Assembly (NCBI RefSeq): GCF_000716545.1 | Contig: NZ_JNWZ01000045.1 | Location: 1 to 64,000, forward strand | Reading direction: 5' to 3' | DNA: 64,000 bases | DNA from: Kitasatospora phosalacinea | Lineage (GTDB): Bacteria > Actinomycetota > Actinomycetes > Streptomycetales > Streptomycetaceae | Part shown: in pieces, positions 53,812-61,783 of the stretch | Numbering within the stretch: the stretch's first letter is position 1 | How the letters are laid out: the number at the start of each line of letters is the position of its first letter | The notes under the pieces: model-generated | Told to the model about the DNA's origin: nothing | The model's input: the letters and a program-made list of their open reading frames with translations, nothing else | Database searches by the model: none | Translations under genes and position numbers: made by a program

Positions 53812-55149
53812 TCAGTTCTCCCGCCAGACGGAGATCCGCCAGCGTGCCAGCCAGCCGAAGATCAGACCGGCGAGCAGGCCGGCCAGGGTCAGGACGCCGA
53901 GCAGGATCCAGCCGCGGCCCAGGCCCATCGCGGGGCCGTCCGGGGCCGGGGAGGCGGCGGCGACGTCCACCGTCAGCTCCAGCGGCAGGCCCGGGTCGGC
54001 CTGCACGGCGGCCTGCGGGGCGAAGGAGTTGCTGACCACCAGGCACACCGTCCGGACGGCCGAGCCCGAGCCCGAGCCCTTCGACGGCGAGGGGGAGGCC
54101 GAGTCGGAGTCGTCCTCGGCGGCGGACCAGCGCACGCCGGTCGACGCCACGTCGGTGCGGCCCGAGCCGGCGTCGTTGCCGCGCACCAGCTCCTGGCCGC
54201 TGTTGTCGGTGGCCTGCAGCAGCACCCCGTAGTCCCGGGCGACGGCCCGGTCCGGGGTGACGCTGACCGAGGCGCGCAGCTCCTCGCCCGCCTTCACCGG
54301 CACCCGGTACACCCGGTGCTCGGAGAACTTCTCCCGGTCGGTGTACACGCCGGGCGTCAGGATCGGGGCGTCCGCGCACTTGTCGGCGCCGACCACCTGC
54401 GCCGGGGTGACGCTGTGGGTGTCCTGGGCGCGCTCGACCAACTGCTTGACGCGCTTGGTCAGCTGGTCCTGGCTGCGCACGTCGGTGAACGTGCCGCCGG
54501 TCGCGTTGGCGATGCAGATCAGCTGCTGCCGGGTCTTGTCGTCGTGCGCCAGGCCGAGGGTGTCGACCACCAGGTGGATGCCCTTGCTGGCCAGTTCGCG
54601 GGCCACGTCGCACGGGTCCGGCGGGGCGCAGGTGTCCTCGCCGTCGGTGATCAGCACGATCCGGCGGGTGGTCGGGCCGGTGCCCAGGTCCTCGGCGGCG
54701 GCGCGCAGCGCGATCCCGATCGGGGTCCAGCCGGTCGGACGGACGGTGGCGACGGCCGTCTTGGCCTCCACCTTGTTCGTCTTCCCGACCGGGTAGAGCT
54801 GCTGGGTGTCCTTGCAGCCCTCCTTCTGGTCCTTGCCCGGGTACGTCGCGCCGAGGGTGCGGATGCCGAACTCGGTCTCCTCCGGCAGCGCGTCGATGAC
54901 CTCGTTGATCGACTGCTGGGCGACCGTCATCCGGCTCTTGCCCTGGATGTCGGCGGTCTGCATCGACCCCGAACCGTCCAGGATCAGGTCGACCTTGGGC
55001 GCCTCGGTCGCGGCGGGCGGGGTCCCTGGCTCGTCGGCGTGCGCGGGGAAGGTGCCCAGCGCGCTGCCCACGACTATCGTCAGGGCCCCGAGCAGGGCGG
55101 CCGCGCGGGCCGTCCGTCGTGGTGTGGTGGGTGTGATCACCCGCCGCAT
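53812..55149 (-). CDS. secreted VWA-domain protein with C-terminal anchor
   Basis: This 445-residue protein has a signal peptide (ending near FPAHADEPG), a von Willebrand A domain (about 50-235) with an intact metal-site motif DGSGSM and TGWTP/ITDGEDTC blocks, a beta-rich domain, a Ser/Gly linker, and a membrane segment (GWILLGVLTLAGLLAGLIFGW) with a short basic tail. It probably binds protein partners at the cell surface in a metal-dependent way. It is first gene of the two-gene operon, divergent from the ABC gene. Confidence 0.85.
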   Translation of the reverse strand: MRRVITPTTPRRTARAAALLGALTIVVGSALGTFPAHADEPGTPPAATEAPKVDLILDGSGSMQTADIQGKSRMTVAQQSINEVIDALPEETEFGIRTLGATYPGKDQKEGCKDTQQLYPVGKTNKVEAKTAVATVRPTGWTPIGIALRAAAEDLGTGPTTRRIVLITDGEDTCAPPDPCDVARELASKGIHLVVDTLGLAHDDKTRQQLICIANATGGTFTDVRSQDQLTKRVKQLVERAQDTHSVTPAQVVGADKCADAPILTPGVYTDREKFSEHRVYRVPVKAGEELRASVSVTPDRAVARDYGVLLQATDNSGQELVRGNDAGSGRTDVASTGVRWSAAEDDSDSASPSPSKGSGSGSAVRTVCLVVSNSFAPQAAVQADPGLPLELTVDVAAASPAPDGPAMGLGRGWILLGVLTLAGLLAGLIFGWLARWRISVWREN

Positions 55150-55168
55150 CCTAGGGCCCGTCAGTTCG

Positions 55169-55187
55169 ATTCACCCGACGCGGGTGG
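55169..55187. promoter_or_regulatory. inverted motif GATTCACCCG-ACG-CGGGTGG
   Basis: CACCCG (55172-55177) and CGGGTG (55181-55186) sit in GATTCACCCGACGCGGGTGG in the 87-base gap between the divergent VWA and ABC genes. It is the second copy of the motif seen before geosmin synthase, with a spacer one base longer. A shared regulator is possible. Confidence 0.45.
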
Positions 55188-55236
55188 CGGACGCCCCCTA
55201 ACCTGAACGGACGGGCGGAGCGGGCGAGGAGAGCGC

Positions 55237-56145
55237 ATGACGGTGCGTCTGGCCGGGGTCGGAAAACGCTACGGGCGCGGCGGACGGTGGATCCTGCGGG
55301 ACGTCCGGCTGGCGCTCGCGCCGGGCGGGATCGTCCGGGTCGAGGGCGCCAACGGGAGCGGCAAGTCCACCCTGCTCAAGCTGCTGGCGGGCATCGAGCG
55401 CGCCGATCGGGGCACGGTCGAGATCCCCGGCAGCCGGGCCTACGTGCCCGAACGCTTCCCGCCCGCACTGCCGTTCGGCGCCCGCGACTACCTGTGCCAC
55501 CTCGCCCGGGTCCGCGGCCTCGGCGCCGAGCAGGGCCGCCGCCGCGCCGACCACTGGCTGGAGCGCTTCGGGATCGCCGGGTACGCGGACACCCCGATCG
55601 GCCGGCTCTCCAAGGGCACCTGCCAGAAGGTCGCGGTCGCCCAGGCCCTGCTGGCCGAGGCGGACCTGCTGCTGCTGGACGAAGCCTGGACCGGGCTGGA
55701 CCAGGCGGCCCGCGGCGAACTCGACGCGGCGGTCGCCGAACGGGCCGCCGACGGCGGCCTGGTGGTGTTCGTCGACCACGACCCCGGCCGCCTGGCCGGC
55801 CTCGCCACCGCCGGACACCTCGTCAAGGACGGCGCCCTGCACGACACTCCGGTCACCGGCGCGGACCGGGACGGCCCCCGCGCGGTGATCGTGGTCCGCG
55901 CCGAGCACCTCCCAGAGCACCTGCCCGGCCACCCCGAGCGCAAGCCGCTCGCCGACGGCACCACCCGCCTGGAGGTGGCCGCCCCGCACTCGGACACGCT
56001 GCTGCGCAGGCTCCTCAACTCGACGCCCGCCGTGCACGTCCACAGCGTGCACGCCCCCGAAGAGCCCGGACCCGAAGAGCCCGAACACCGAGAGTCCGAA
56101 CACCGAGAGTCCGAACACCGAGAGCCCGAAGGAGACCGGCCGTGA
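55237..56145 (+). CDS. ABC transporter ATP-binding protein
   Basis: This 302-residue ATPase has Walker A EGANGSGKST, signature LSKGTCQKVAV and Walker B LLLLDEAWTGLD; the signature has Lys and Thr in place of the usual Gly-Gln, a form seen in small drug or bacteriocin exporters. The C-terminal tail carries charged repeats (EHRESEHRESEHRE) from 12-base DNA repeats. It is coupled by GTGA to the permease gene. Substrate unknown. Confidence 0.85.
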   Translation: MTVRLAGVGKRYGRGGRWILRDVRLALAPGGIVRVEGANGSGKSTLLKLLAGIERADRGTVEIPGSRAYVPERFPPALPFGARDYLCHLARVRGLGAEQGRRRADHWLERFGIAGYADTPIGRLSKGTCQKVAVAQALLAEADLLLLDEAWTGLDQAARGELDAAVAERAADGGLVVFVDHDPGRLAGLATAGHLVKDGALHDTPVTGADRDGPRAVIVVRAEHLPEHLPGHPERKPLADGTTRLEVAAPHSDTLLRRLLNSTPAVHVHSVHAPEEPGPEEPEHRESEHRESEHREPEGDRP

Positions 56146-56786
56146 CGCTGCGCGCCCTGACGCGGTACCACCTGGAGCTGCTGGTGCGCTCGCAGCGCTG
56201 GCTCGCGCCGGCGCTGGCGTACGTGGTGGTGCTGGGCCTGGGCCTGTCGGGCGGGGACGACGTGGCGGGGGCGGCGGCCTTCTCGGCGGGGCTGCTGGTG
56301 CCGGTGATGGGCTGGCTGGTGCGCGCGGCGGTGGGGGCGGAGCCCGCGCAGTCCAGGGCCTGCCTGGTCGCGGCGGCGGGCTGGCCGCGGGTGCACCTGG
56401 CCGCACTGCTGGCGGCGGCGCTCGCGGGGCTGGGCCTGGGCGCGGCGGGGCTGGCCGCGGTGCTGGTGCTGGGCAGCCGCGGGTCGGGCGCGGCGGTCGC
56501 CGGGGGCGCGGTGGCGACGGTGGTGTGCGCGCTGTCGGGGGCGGCGGTGGGCGCGGTGTGCAACCGCCCGGTGGTGACGGGGTCGTACGCGGTGCCGCTG
56601 GGGCTGGGCGGGGTGGTGGCGGTGCTGCTGCTGCCGTGGTCGCCGGCGAACGCGGTGGTGCGGGCGCTGGTGCTGGGCGCGCGGCAGGCGCCGGGCGTGC
56701 CGTGGTGGACGCTCCCGGCCGCGGCGGCCTTGGCGGCGGGGTGCTGCTGGGCGGCGGTGGCGGTCGCGGTGCGGCGCGGCGTCTGA
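56142..56786 (+). CDS. ABC transporter membrane protein
   Basis: This 214-residue membrane protein has six hydrophobic segments and is almost free of charged residues apart from the N-terminus (TLRALTRYHLELLVRSQRW). It is partner of the preceding ATPase by position and overlap. It is shorter than classical ABC-2 permeases, so the class is uncertain. Confidence 0.75.
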   Translation: MTLRALTRYHLELLVRSQRWLAPALAYVVVLGLGLSGGDDVAGAAAFSAGLLVPVMGWLVRAAVGAEPAQSRACLVAAAGWPRVHLAALLAAALAGLGLGAAGLAAVLVLGSRGSGAAVAGGAVATVVCALSGAAVGAVCNRPVVTGSYAVPLGLGGVVAVLLLPWSPANAVVRALVLGARQAPGVPWWTLPAAAALAAGCCWAAVAVAVRRGV

Positions 56787-56900
56787 GTGCGGGGCCCGGC
56801 GGCGGGAAACGGACACACCGGTCTGGATCGGATCAAATGCTGCTAATTCTGGCTAGGGTGCTGGGGGACGTGCCCAATGCCTGTCGGAAGGAAGCCCGCC

Positions 56901-57404
56901 GTGAGCAACCTGTTCGCGATCGCCTACCCGGATGTCGCCACCGCGCAGAAGGTCCGTGACGAGCTGATCGGGCTGCAGAAGCAGAAGCTGATCGACCTCG
57001 AGGACATCGTGGTGGCCGAGCACCGCGAGGACGGCAGGATCAAGCTGCACCAGGCCGTGTCCAACGCCGGCATGGGCGCCGCCTCCGGCGCGCTGTGGGG
57101 CGGCGTGATCGGCCTGCTGTTCTTCATGCCGTTCCTGGGTGCGGCGGTCGGCGGCGCGACCGGCGCGGCGGTCGGCTCCTCCACCGACACCGGCGTGGAC
57201 GACGACTTCATGCGCCGGCTCGGCGAGAAGCTGGAGCCGGGCAACGCCGCGGTCTTCGCCCTGGTCCGCTCGGCGACGCAGGACAAGGTCATCCCGGCGG
57301 TCGCCCGGTTCGGCGGCGAGCTGATCCAGACCTCGCTGAGCCACGAGGAGGAGGAGCACCTGCGGGAGATCGCCAAGGCGGCGTACCCGGCGTCCACGCT
57401 CTGA
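56901..57404 (+). CDS. DUF1269 domain protein
   Basis: This 167-residue protein has a ferredoxin-like fold around a Gly/Ala-rich hydrophobic hairpin (GALWGGVIGLLFFMPFLGAA; GGATGAAVGSS). DUF1269 proteins are membrane-linked and of unknown role. Start: GTG 56901, beginning SNLFAIAYPD, with GGAAGGAAG upstream. Its last ten codons and stop form the left arm of the long inverted repeat. Confidence 0.88.
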   Translation: MSNLFAIAYPDVATAQKVRDELIGLQKQKLIDLEDIVVAEHREDGRIKLHQAVSNAGMGAASGALWGGVIGLLFFMPFLGAAVGGATGAAVGSSTDTGVDDDFMRRLGEKLEPGNAAVFALVRSATQDKVIPAVARFGGELIQTSLSHEEEEHLREIAKAAYPASTL

Positions 57405-57583
57405 CGCACCCGCGGACTCCCTCCGGCGGGGGGCCGGGGGCCCCGGCGCCCCGCAACCCCCCGGCCGTGCCCCCTCCCGCTCGGGGGGGGGGGTGGGGGG
57501 GGGGCCCCTGCGGCGCGGGCCCCGCCGCCGGAGGGAGTCCGCGGGTGCGTCAGAGCGTGGACGCCGGGTACGCCGCCTTGGCG
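57371..57583. repeat. perfect 59-bp inverted repeat around a poly-G/C core
   Basis: Arm 57371-57429 is repeated in perfect inverted form at 57525-57583; the 95-base centre is almost pure G/C with G-runs such as that at 57483-57503. The left arm is the coding end of the DUF1269 gene, so the right arm is the copy, and it abuts the RodA-like gene exactly where its normal N-terminal part is missing. Either a fold-back rearrangement or an assembly artefact is likely. Confidence 0.92.
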
Positions 57584-58734
57584 TGGCGCACGCCGCGGTG
57601 CGCTGGCGCGCCACGTGGGCGGACCCGCTGCTGCTGCCGATCGCGGTGCTGCTGAACGGCATCGGACTGGTCGTCATCTACCGGCTGGACCGCAACACCC
57701 CCAACAGCGAGGCCGCGCCCACCCAACTGCTCTGGTCCACCCTCGGGGTGGGCCTGTTCATCGCGGTGCTGCTCCTGCTGCGCGACCACCGCCGCCTCCA
57801 GCGCTACGCGTACGTCGGGGCGTTCGTCGCCCTCGTCCTGCTGGTGCTGCCGGTGTTCTTCCCGCCGGTGTACGGCTCGCGGATCTGGATCACGCTGGGC
57901 CCGCTGTCCTTCCAGCCCGGCGAGTTCGCCAAGATCCTGCTGGCGGTCTTCTTCGCCGCCTACCTGGCCGCGCACCGGGACGCGCTGGCGCTGACCGGCC
58001 GCAAGGTGCTCTGGTTCCAGCTGCCGCTGGGCCGGGTGCTCGGGCCGGTGCTGCTGATCTGGGCCGCGTTCGTCGGCGTGCTGGTCCTGGAGACCGACCT
58101 CGGCACCTCGCTGCTGTTCTTCGGCCTGTTCGTGGTGATGCTGTACGTCGCCACCGCCCGCACCGGCTGGATCGTGATCGGGCTGCTGCTGTCCGCGCTG
58201 GCCGCCGTCGGCGTGGGCTGGCTGTCGCCGCACGTGCACAGCCGGGTCACCGAGTGGCTGCACCCGCTGGCCTCGATCGGCGCCGGGCAGGGCGCCAACC
58301 AGATCGCCCAGTCGCTGTTCGCGTTCGCCTGGGGCGGCCAGCTCGGCACCGGCCTGGGCCTGGGCCACTCCTCGCTGATCGGCTTCGCCACCAAGTCCGA
58401 CTTCATCCTGGCCACCGTCGGCGAGGAGCTCGGCCTGACCGGCCTGTTCGCGGTGTTCCTGCTGTACGCCCTGTTGGTCTCCCGGGGCTTCAGGACCGGC
58501 ATCGCGCTGCGCGACCCGTTCGGGCGGCTGCTCGCCATCGGCCTGGCCGCGCTGGTGGCGATCCAGGTGTTCGTGGTCGCCGGGGGCGTCCTCGACCTGA
58601 TCCCGCTGACCGGCATGACGCTGCCGTTCATCGCCCAGGGCGGCTCGTCCGTGGTCACCAACTGGGTCATCGTGGCGCTGCTGGTGCGCACCAGCGACCT
58701 CGCCCGGCGGCCCGTCCCCGAGGAGGACGCGTGA
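57583..58734 (+). CDS. SEDS-family FtsW/RodA-like glycan polymerase, 5' truncated
   Basis: This is a peptidoglycan polymerase of the RodA/FtsW/SpoVE family. Conserved blocks are ADPLLLPIAVLLNGIGLVVI at the visible start, ETDLGTSLLFFGLF, VGEELGLTGLFAVF and PFIAQGGSSVVTNW. Streptomyces homologues of this subfamily have about 80-90 more residues with two or three membrane segments before the AVRWRATWADP block. Here that region is replaced by the inverted-repeat arm, and the first usable codon is GTG 57583 at the repeat edge. It is coupled by GTGA to the PBP gene. It may be non-functional as given. Confidence 0.82.
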   Translation: MAHAAVRWRATWADPLLLPIAVLLNGIGLVVIYRLDRNTPNSEAAPTQLLWSTLGVGLFIAVLLLLRDHRRLQRYAYVGAFVALVLLVLPVFFPPVYGSRIWITLGPLSFQPGEFAKILLAVFFAAYLAAHRDALALTGRKVLWFQLPLGRVLGPVLLIWAAFVGVLVLETDLGTSLLFFGLFVVMLYVATARTGWIVIGLLLSALAAVGVGWLSPHVHSRVTEWLHPLASIGAGQGANQIAQSLFAFAWGGQLGTGLGLGHSSLIGFATKSDFILATVGEELGLTGLFAVFLLYALLVSRGFRTGIALRDPFGRLLAIGLAALVAIQVFVVAGGVLDLIPLTGMTLPFIAQGGSSVVTNWVIVALLVRTSDLARRPVPEEDA

Positions 58735-60245
58735 GGTTCACCCGGCCCGCGGGCACCAACGGCAGCCCGCAGGGGCTGCCCGGAATCTCCACCACCGGAC
58801 GCCGGGCCGGCACCTTCTGCATGCTGCTGATCGTCGCGCTCGCCCTCCAGGCCACCCGCGTCCAGGTGTTCCAGAAGAAGGAGCTGGACCACAACAGCGC
58901 CAACCAGCGCGCCACCATCCAGCGCTACTCCCAGCCCCGCGGCAACCTGCTGGTGGCCGGGCAGCCCGTCACCGGCTCCGCGGAGACCGGCGGCCGCTAC
59001 GCCTACAAGCGCACCTACACCGACGGCGCGCTGTACGCCGCCGTCACCGGCTACTCGTCCCAGACCTACGGCAACACCCAGTTGGAGGGCGTCTACGACG
59101 ACCTGCTCTCCGGCACCGACCCCAGGCTGGCCGGCTGGGCGGTCTGGGACGCCGTCACCCGGCAGCAGCAGCCCGGCGGCGACGTGGTCACCACCATCGA
59201 CCCGGCCGCCCAGCGCGCCGCGACGCAGGGCCTGGGCAACCAGAAGGGCGCCGTCGCCGCGATCGAACCCGCCACCGGCCGGATCCTCGCCCTCGCCTCC
59301 ACCCCCGGCTACGACCCCGGCAGCTTCGCCGGGACCTCCACGGCCGACCAGGCCGCCTGGGAGAAGCTCCAGGACGACCCCGACCAGCCGATGCTCAACC
59401 GGGCGCTGCGCCAGATCTACCCGCCCGGCTCCACCTTCAAGGTGGTCACCGCCGCCGCCGCGCTCGCGAACGGCGTCGTCACCGACATCGACGCCCCCAC
59501 CGGAGCCCCCTACCCGTACGTCATGCCCGGCACCACCACCCCGCTCAACAACGACACCGGCGCCTGCGACCGGGCCGGGCTGTCGCTGGACGAGGCGGTG
59601 ACGCTGTCCTGCAACAGCGTCATGGGCTACCTCGGGGTGCAGGTCGGCCTCGACCGGATGACCGCGATGGCCCGGAACTTCGGCTTCAACGACGCCAAGC
59701 TGGACGTCCCGGTGCGGGCCGCCCGCGCCAACTTCGACACCGACATGAACGAGTCCCAGCTGGCGCTCTCCTCCATCGGCCAGTACGACACCGCCGCCAC
59801 CCCGCTGGTGATGGCCATGGTCGCGGCCGGGGCCGCCAACGACGGCCAGGTGATGTACCCCCAGCTCGTCGACAAGCTCACCAAGGCCGACGGCAGCCAG
59901 GTCCAGCTGATGCACCCGACCCTCTACCGCCAGGCGTTCGGGTCCTCGGTCGCCCGGCAGCTGCAGCAGCTGATGGTGGGCGTGGTCGAGAACGGCACCG
60001 GCCGCAACGCCCGCATCCCCGGCGCCGAGGTCGGCGGCAAGACCGGCACCGCCCAGCACGGCGTCGACAACACCGGCACCCCGTACGCCTGGTTCATCGC
60101 CTGGGCCCGCCCCGCCGGCTCCGCCGCCGTCCCGCCGGTCGCGGTCGCCGTCGTCGTCGCGGACAGCCAGGCGGACGACGTCACCGGCGGCGGGCTCGCC
60201 GCGCCCATCGCGAAGTCCGTCATGCAGGCCGTGCTCGGCCGGTAG
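58731..60245 (+). CDS. penicillin-binding protein 2 type transpeptidase (PbpA-like)
   Basis: This 504-residue class B PBP cross-links peptidoglycan outside the membrane. It has a single N-terminal membrane segment (TFCMLLIVALALQATRVQVF) and a transpeptidase domain with SxxK in PPGSTFKVV, SxN in LSCNSVMGY and KTG in GGKTGTAQHG. It is paired and coupled with the RodA-like polymerase gene, the standard SEDS-bPBP partnership. The kinase/phosphatase genes that accompany the oriC-proximal copy in Streptomyces are absent, so this is probably the second SEDS-PBP pair. Confidence 0.92.
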   Translation: MRFTRPAGTNGSPQGLPGISTTGRRAGTFCMLLIVALALQATRVQVFQKKELDHNSANQRATIQRYSQPRGNLLVAGQPVTGSAETGGRYAYKRTYTDGALYAAVTGYSSQTYGNTQLEGVYDDLLSGTDPRLAGWAVWDAVTRQQQPGGDVVTTIDPAAQRAATQGLGNQKGAVAAIEPATGRILALASTPGYDPGSFAGTSTADQAAWEKLQDDPDQPMLNRALRQIYPPGSTFKVVTAAAALANGVVTDIDAPTGAPYPYVMPGTTTPLNNDTGACDRAGLSLDEAVTLSCNSVMGYLGVQVGLDRMTAMARNFGFNDAKLDVPVRAARANFDTDMNESQLALSSIGQYDTAATPLVMAMVAAGAANDGQVMYPQLVDKLTKADGSQVQLMHPTLYRQAFGSSVARQLQQLMVGVVENGTGRNARIPGAEVGGKTGTAQHGVDNTGTPYAWFIAWARPAGSAAVPPVAVAVVVADSQADDVTGGGLAAPIAKSVMQAVLGR

Positions 60246-60315
60246 GGCCTGCCCAACCGGTCGAAAGCCGTCATTTGCTACTGTCCCGGTCTGATTCCCC
60301 ACCAGAAGGACACCG

Positions 60316-61719
60316 ATGAGCACCCCCCTGCTGCGGCGCAAGCCCGTGGACACCCTGATCGCCGAAGCAGGAGGCACCGGAGCCGGACACCTGCGCCGCT
60401 CCATCGGCCTGTGGCAGCTGTCCGCCATCGGCATCGGCGCCACCGTCGGCACCGGCATCTTCTTCGTCCTCACCACCTCGGTGCCCGAGGCCGGCCCCGC
60501 CGTCATCCTGTCCTTCGTGATCGCCGCCGTCACCGCCGGCCTCACCGCGCTCTGCTACGCCGAACTCGCCTCCGCCATCCCGGTCGCCGGCTCCTCCTAC
60601 TCGTACGCCTACGCCACCATGGGCGAGCTGGTCGCCTTCGGCGTCGGCGTCTGCCTGCTCATGGAGTACGGCGTCTCCGCCTCCGCGATCGCCGTCACCT
60701 GGGGGCAGTACCTCGGCCAGTTCTCCGACCTGGCCTTCGGCGTGCGCCTGCCCGCCGCGCTCACCGCCCCGCCCGGCGACGGCGGGGTGTTCAACCTGCC
60801 CGCCGTCGTGCTGGTGGTGCTGGTCACCGTCCTGCTGATCCGCGGCGTCGGCGAGTCCGCGAAGGTCAACGCGGCCATGGTGGCGATCAAGCTCGTCATC
60901 CTGGTGCTCTTCGTCGCCGTCGGGCTCACCGGCTTCACCGCCGGCAACTTCACCCCGTTCGCCCCCAACGGCTGGGACGGCGTCCAGACCGCCGCCTCCA
61001 CCATCTTCTTCTCCTTCATCGGCCTCGACGCCGTCTCCACCGCCGGCGAGGAGGTCCGCGAGCCGCGGCGCACCCTCCCGCTCGCCATCCTCATCTCGCT
61101 GGCGGTCGTCACCACCCTCTACATCGCCGTCGCCGTCACCGCGGTCGGCGCCCAGCCCTGGCAGCTGTTCGACGGCCAGGAGGCCGGCCTCGCCCAGATC
61201 CTGCAGAACGTCACCGGGCAGACCTGGCCCGCCCTGGTGTTCGCGGCCGGGGCGATCGTCTCGATCTTCTCCATCACGCTCGTGGTGATCTACGGCCAGA
61301 CCCGGATCCTCTACGCGATGGGCCGCGACGGGCTCCTCCCGTCCCCCTTCACCCGGGTCTCCGCCCGCACCGGCACCCCCGTCTGGAACACCCTGGCGGT
61401 CGGCGCCGCCGTCGCCGTCCTCGCCGCGGTCTTCCCGCTCAAGCTGCTGGCCGACATGACCTCGATGGGCACGCTGGTGGCCTTCACGGCCGTCTCGATC
61501 GGCATCATCGTGCTCCGCCGCACCCGCCCCGACCTGCCGCGCGGCTTCCGGGTGCCGTTCTACCCCGTCACCCCGCTGCTCAGCGCCGCGTTCTGCGTCT
61601 ACCTGATCACCAGGCTGCACGCCGACACCTTCGCCGCCTTCGCGGTCGTCCTGGCGCTGGCGGCGGTGCTGTACTTCGGGTACAGCGCGAAGCACTCGCG
61701 GCTGGCGGAGAAGCCGTAG
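60316..61719 (+). CDS. APC-family amino acid permease
   Basis: This 467-residue protein has twelve membrane segments and probably imports cationic or neutral amino acids. The conserved first segment GIGATVGTGIFFVLTT and the PVAGSSYSYAYATMGEL block are typical of the CAT-like branch. Start: ATG 60316. It is not overlapped with the PBP gene, and a strong convergent terminator follows. Confidence 0.9.
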   Translation: MSTPLLRRKPVDTLIAEAGGTGAGHLRRSIGLWQLSAIGIGATVGTGIFFVLTTSVPEAGPAVILSFVIAAVTAGLTALCYAELASAIPVAGSSYSYAYATMGELVAFGVGVCLLMEYGVSASAIAVTWGQYLGQFSDLAFGVRLPAALTAPPGDGGVFNLPAVVLVVLVTVLLIRGVGESAKVNAAMVAIKLVILVLFVAVGLTGFTAGNFTPFAPNGWDGVQTAASTIFFSFIGLDAVSTAGEEVREPRRTLPLAILISLAVVTTLYIAVAVTAVGAQPWQLFDGQEAGLAQILQNVTGQTWPALVFAAGAIVSIFSITLVVIYGQTRILYAMGRDGLLPSPFTRVSARTGTPVWNTLAVGAAVAVLAAVFPLKLLADMTSMGTLVAFTAVSIGIIVLRRTRPDLPRGFRVPFYPVTPLLSAAFCVYLITRLHADTFAAFAVVLALAAVLYFGYSAKHSRLAEKP

Positions 61720-61725
61720 CACGCG

Positions 61726-61766
61726 CGCGGGGGCCCGGGGAACGGCGCGTTCCCCGGGCCCCCGCG
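61726..61766. terminator. bidirectional terminator, 18-bp stem
   Basis: CGCGGGGGCCCGGGGAAC and GTTCCCCGGGCCCCCGCG pair perfectly around a 5-base loop between the convergent permease and PBP genes. Confidence 0.93.
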
Positions 61767-61783
61767 GGCGTTCCCGGCCCTGG

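Noticed and set aside
57421..57530. The G/C-rich hairpin as an ordinary terminator of the DUF1269 gene
   Set aside because: The stem includes coding sequence of the gene itself and 59 perfect base pairs over 213 bases, far beyond any intrinsic terminator, and it coincides with loss of the next gene's 5' end.
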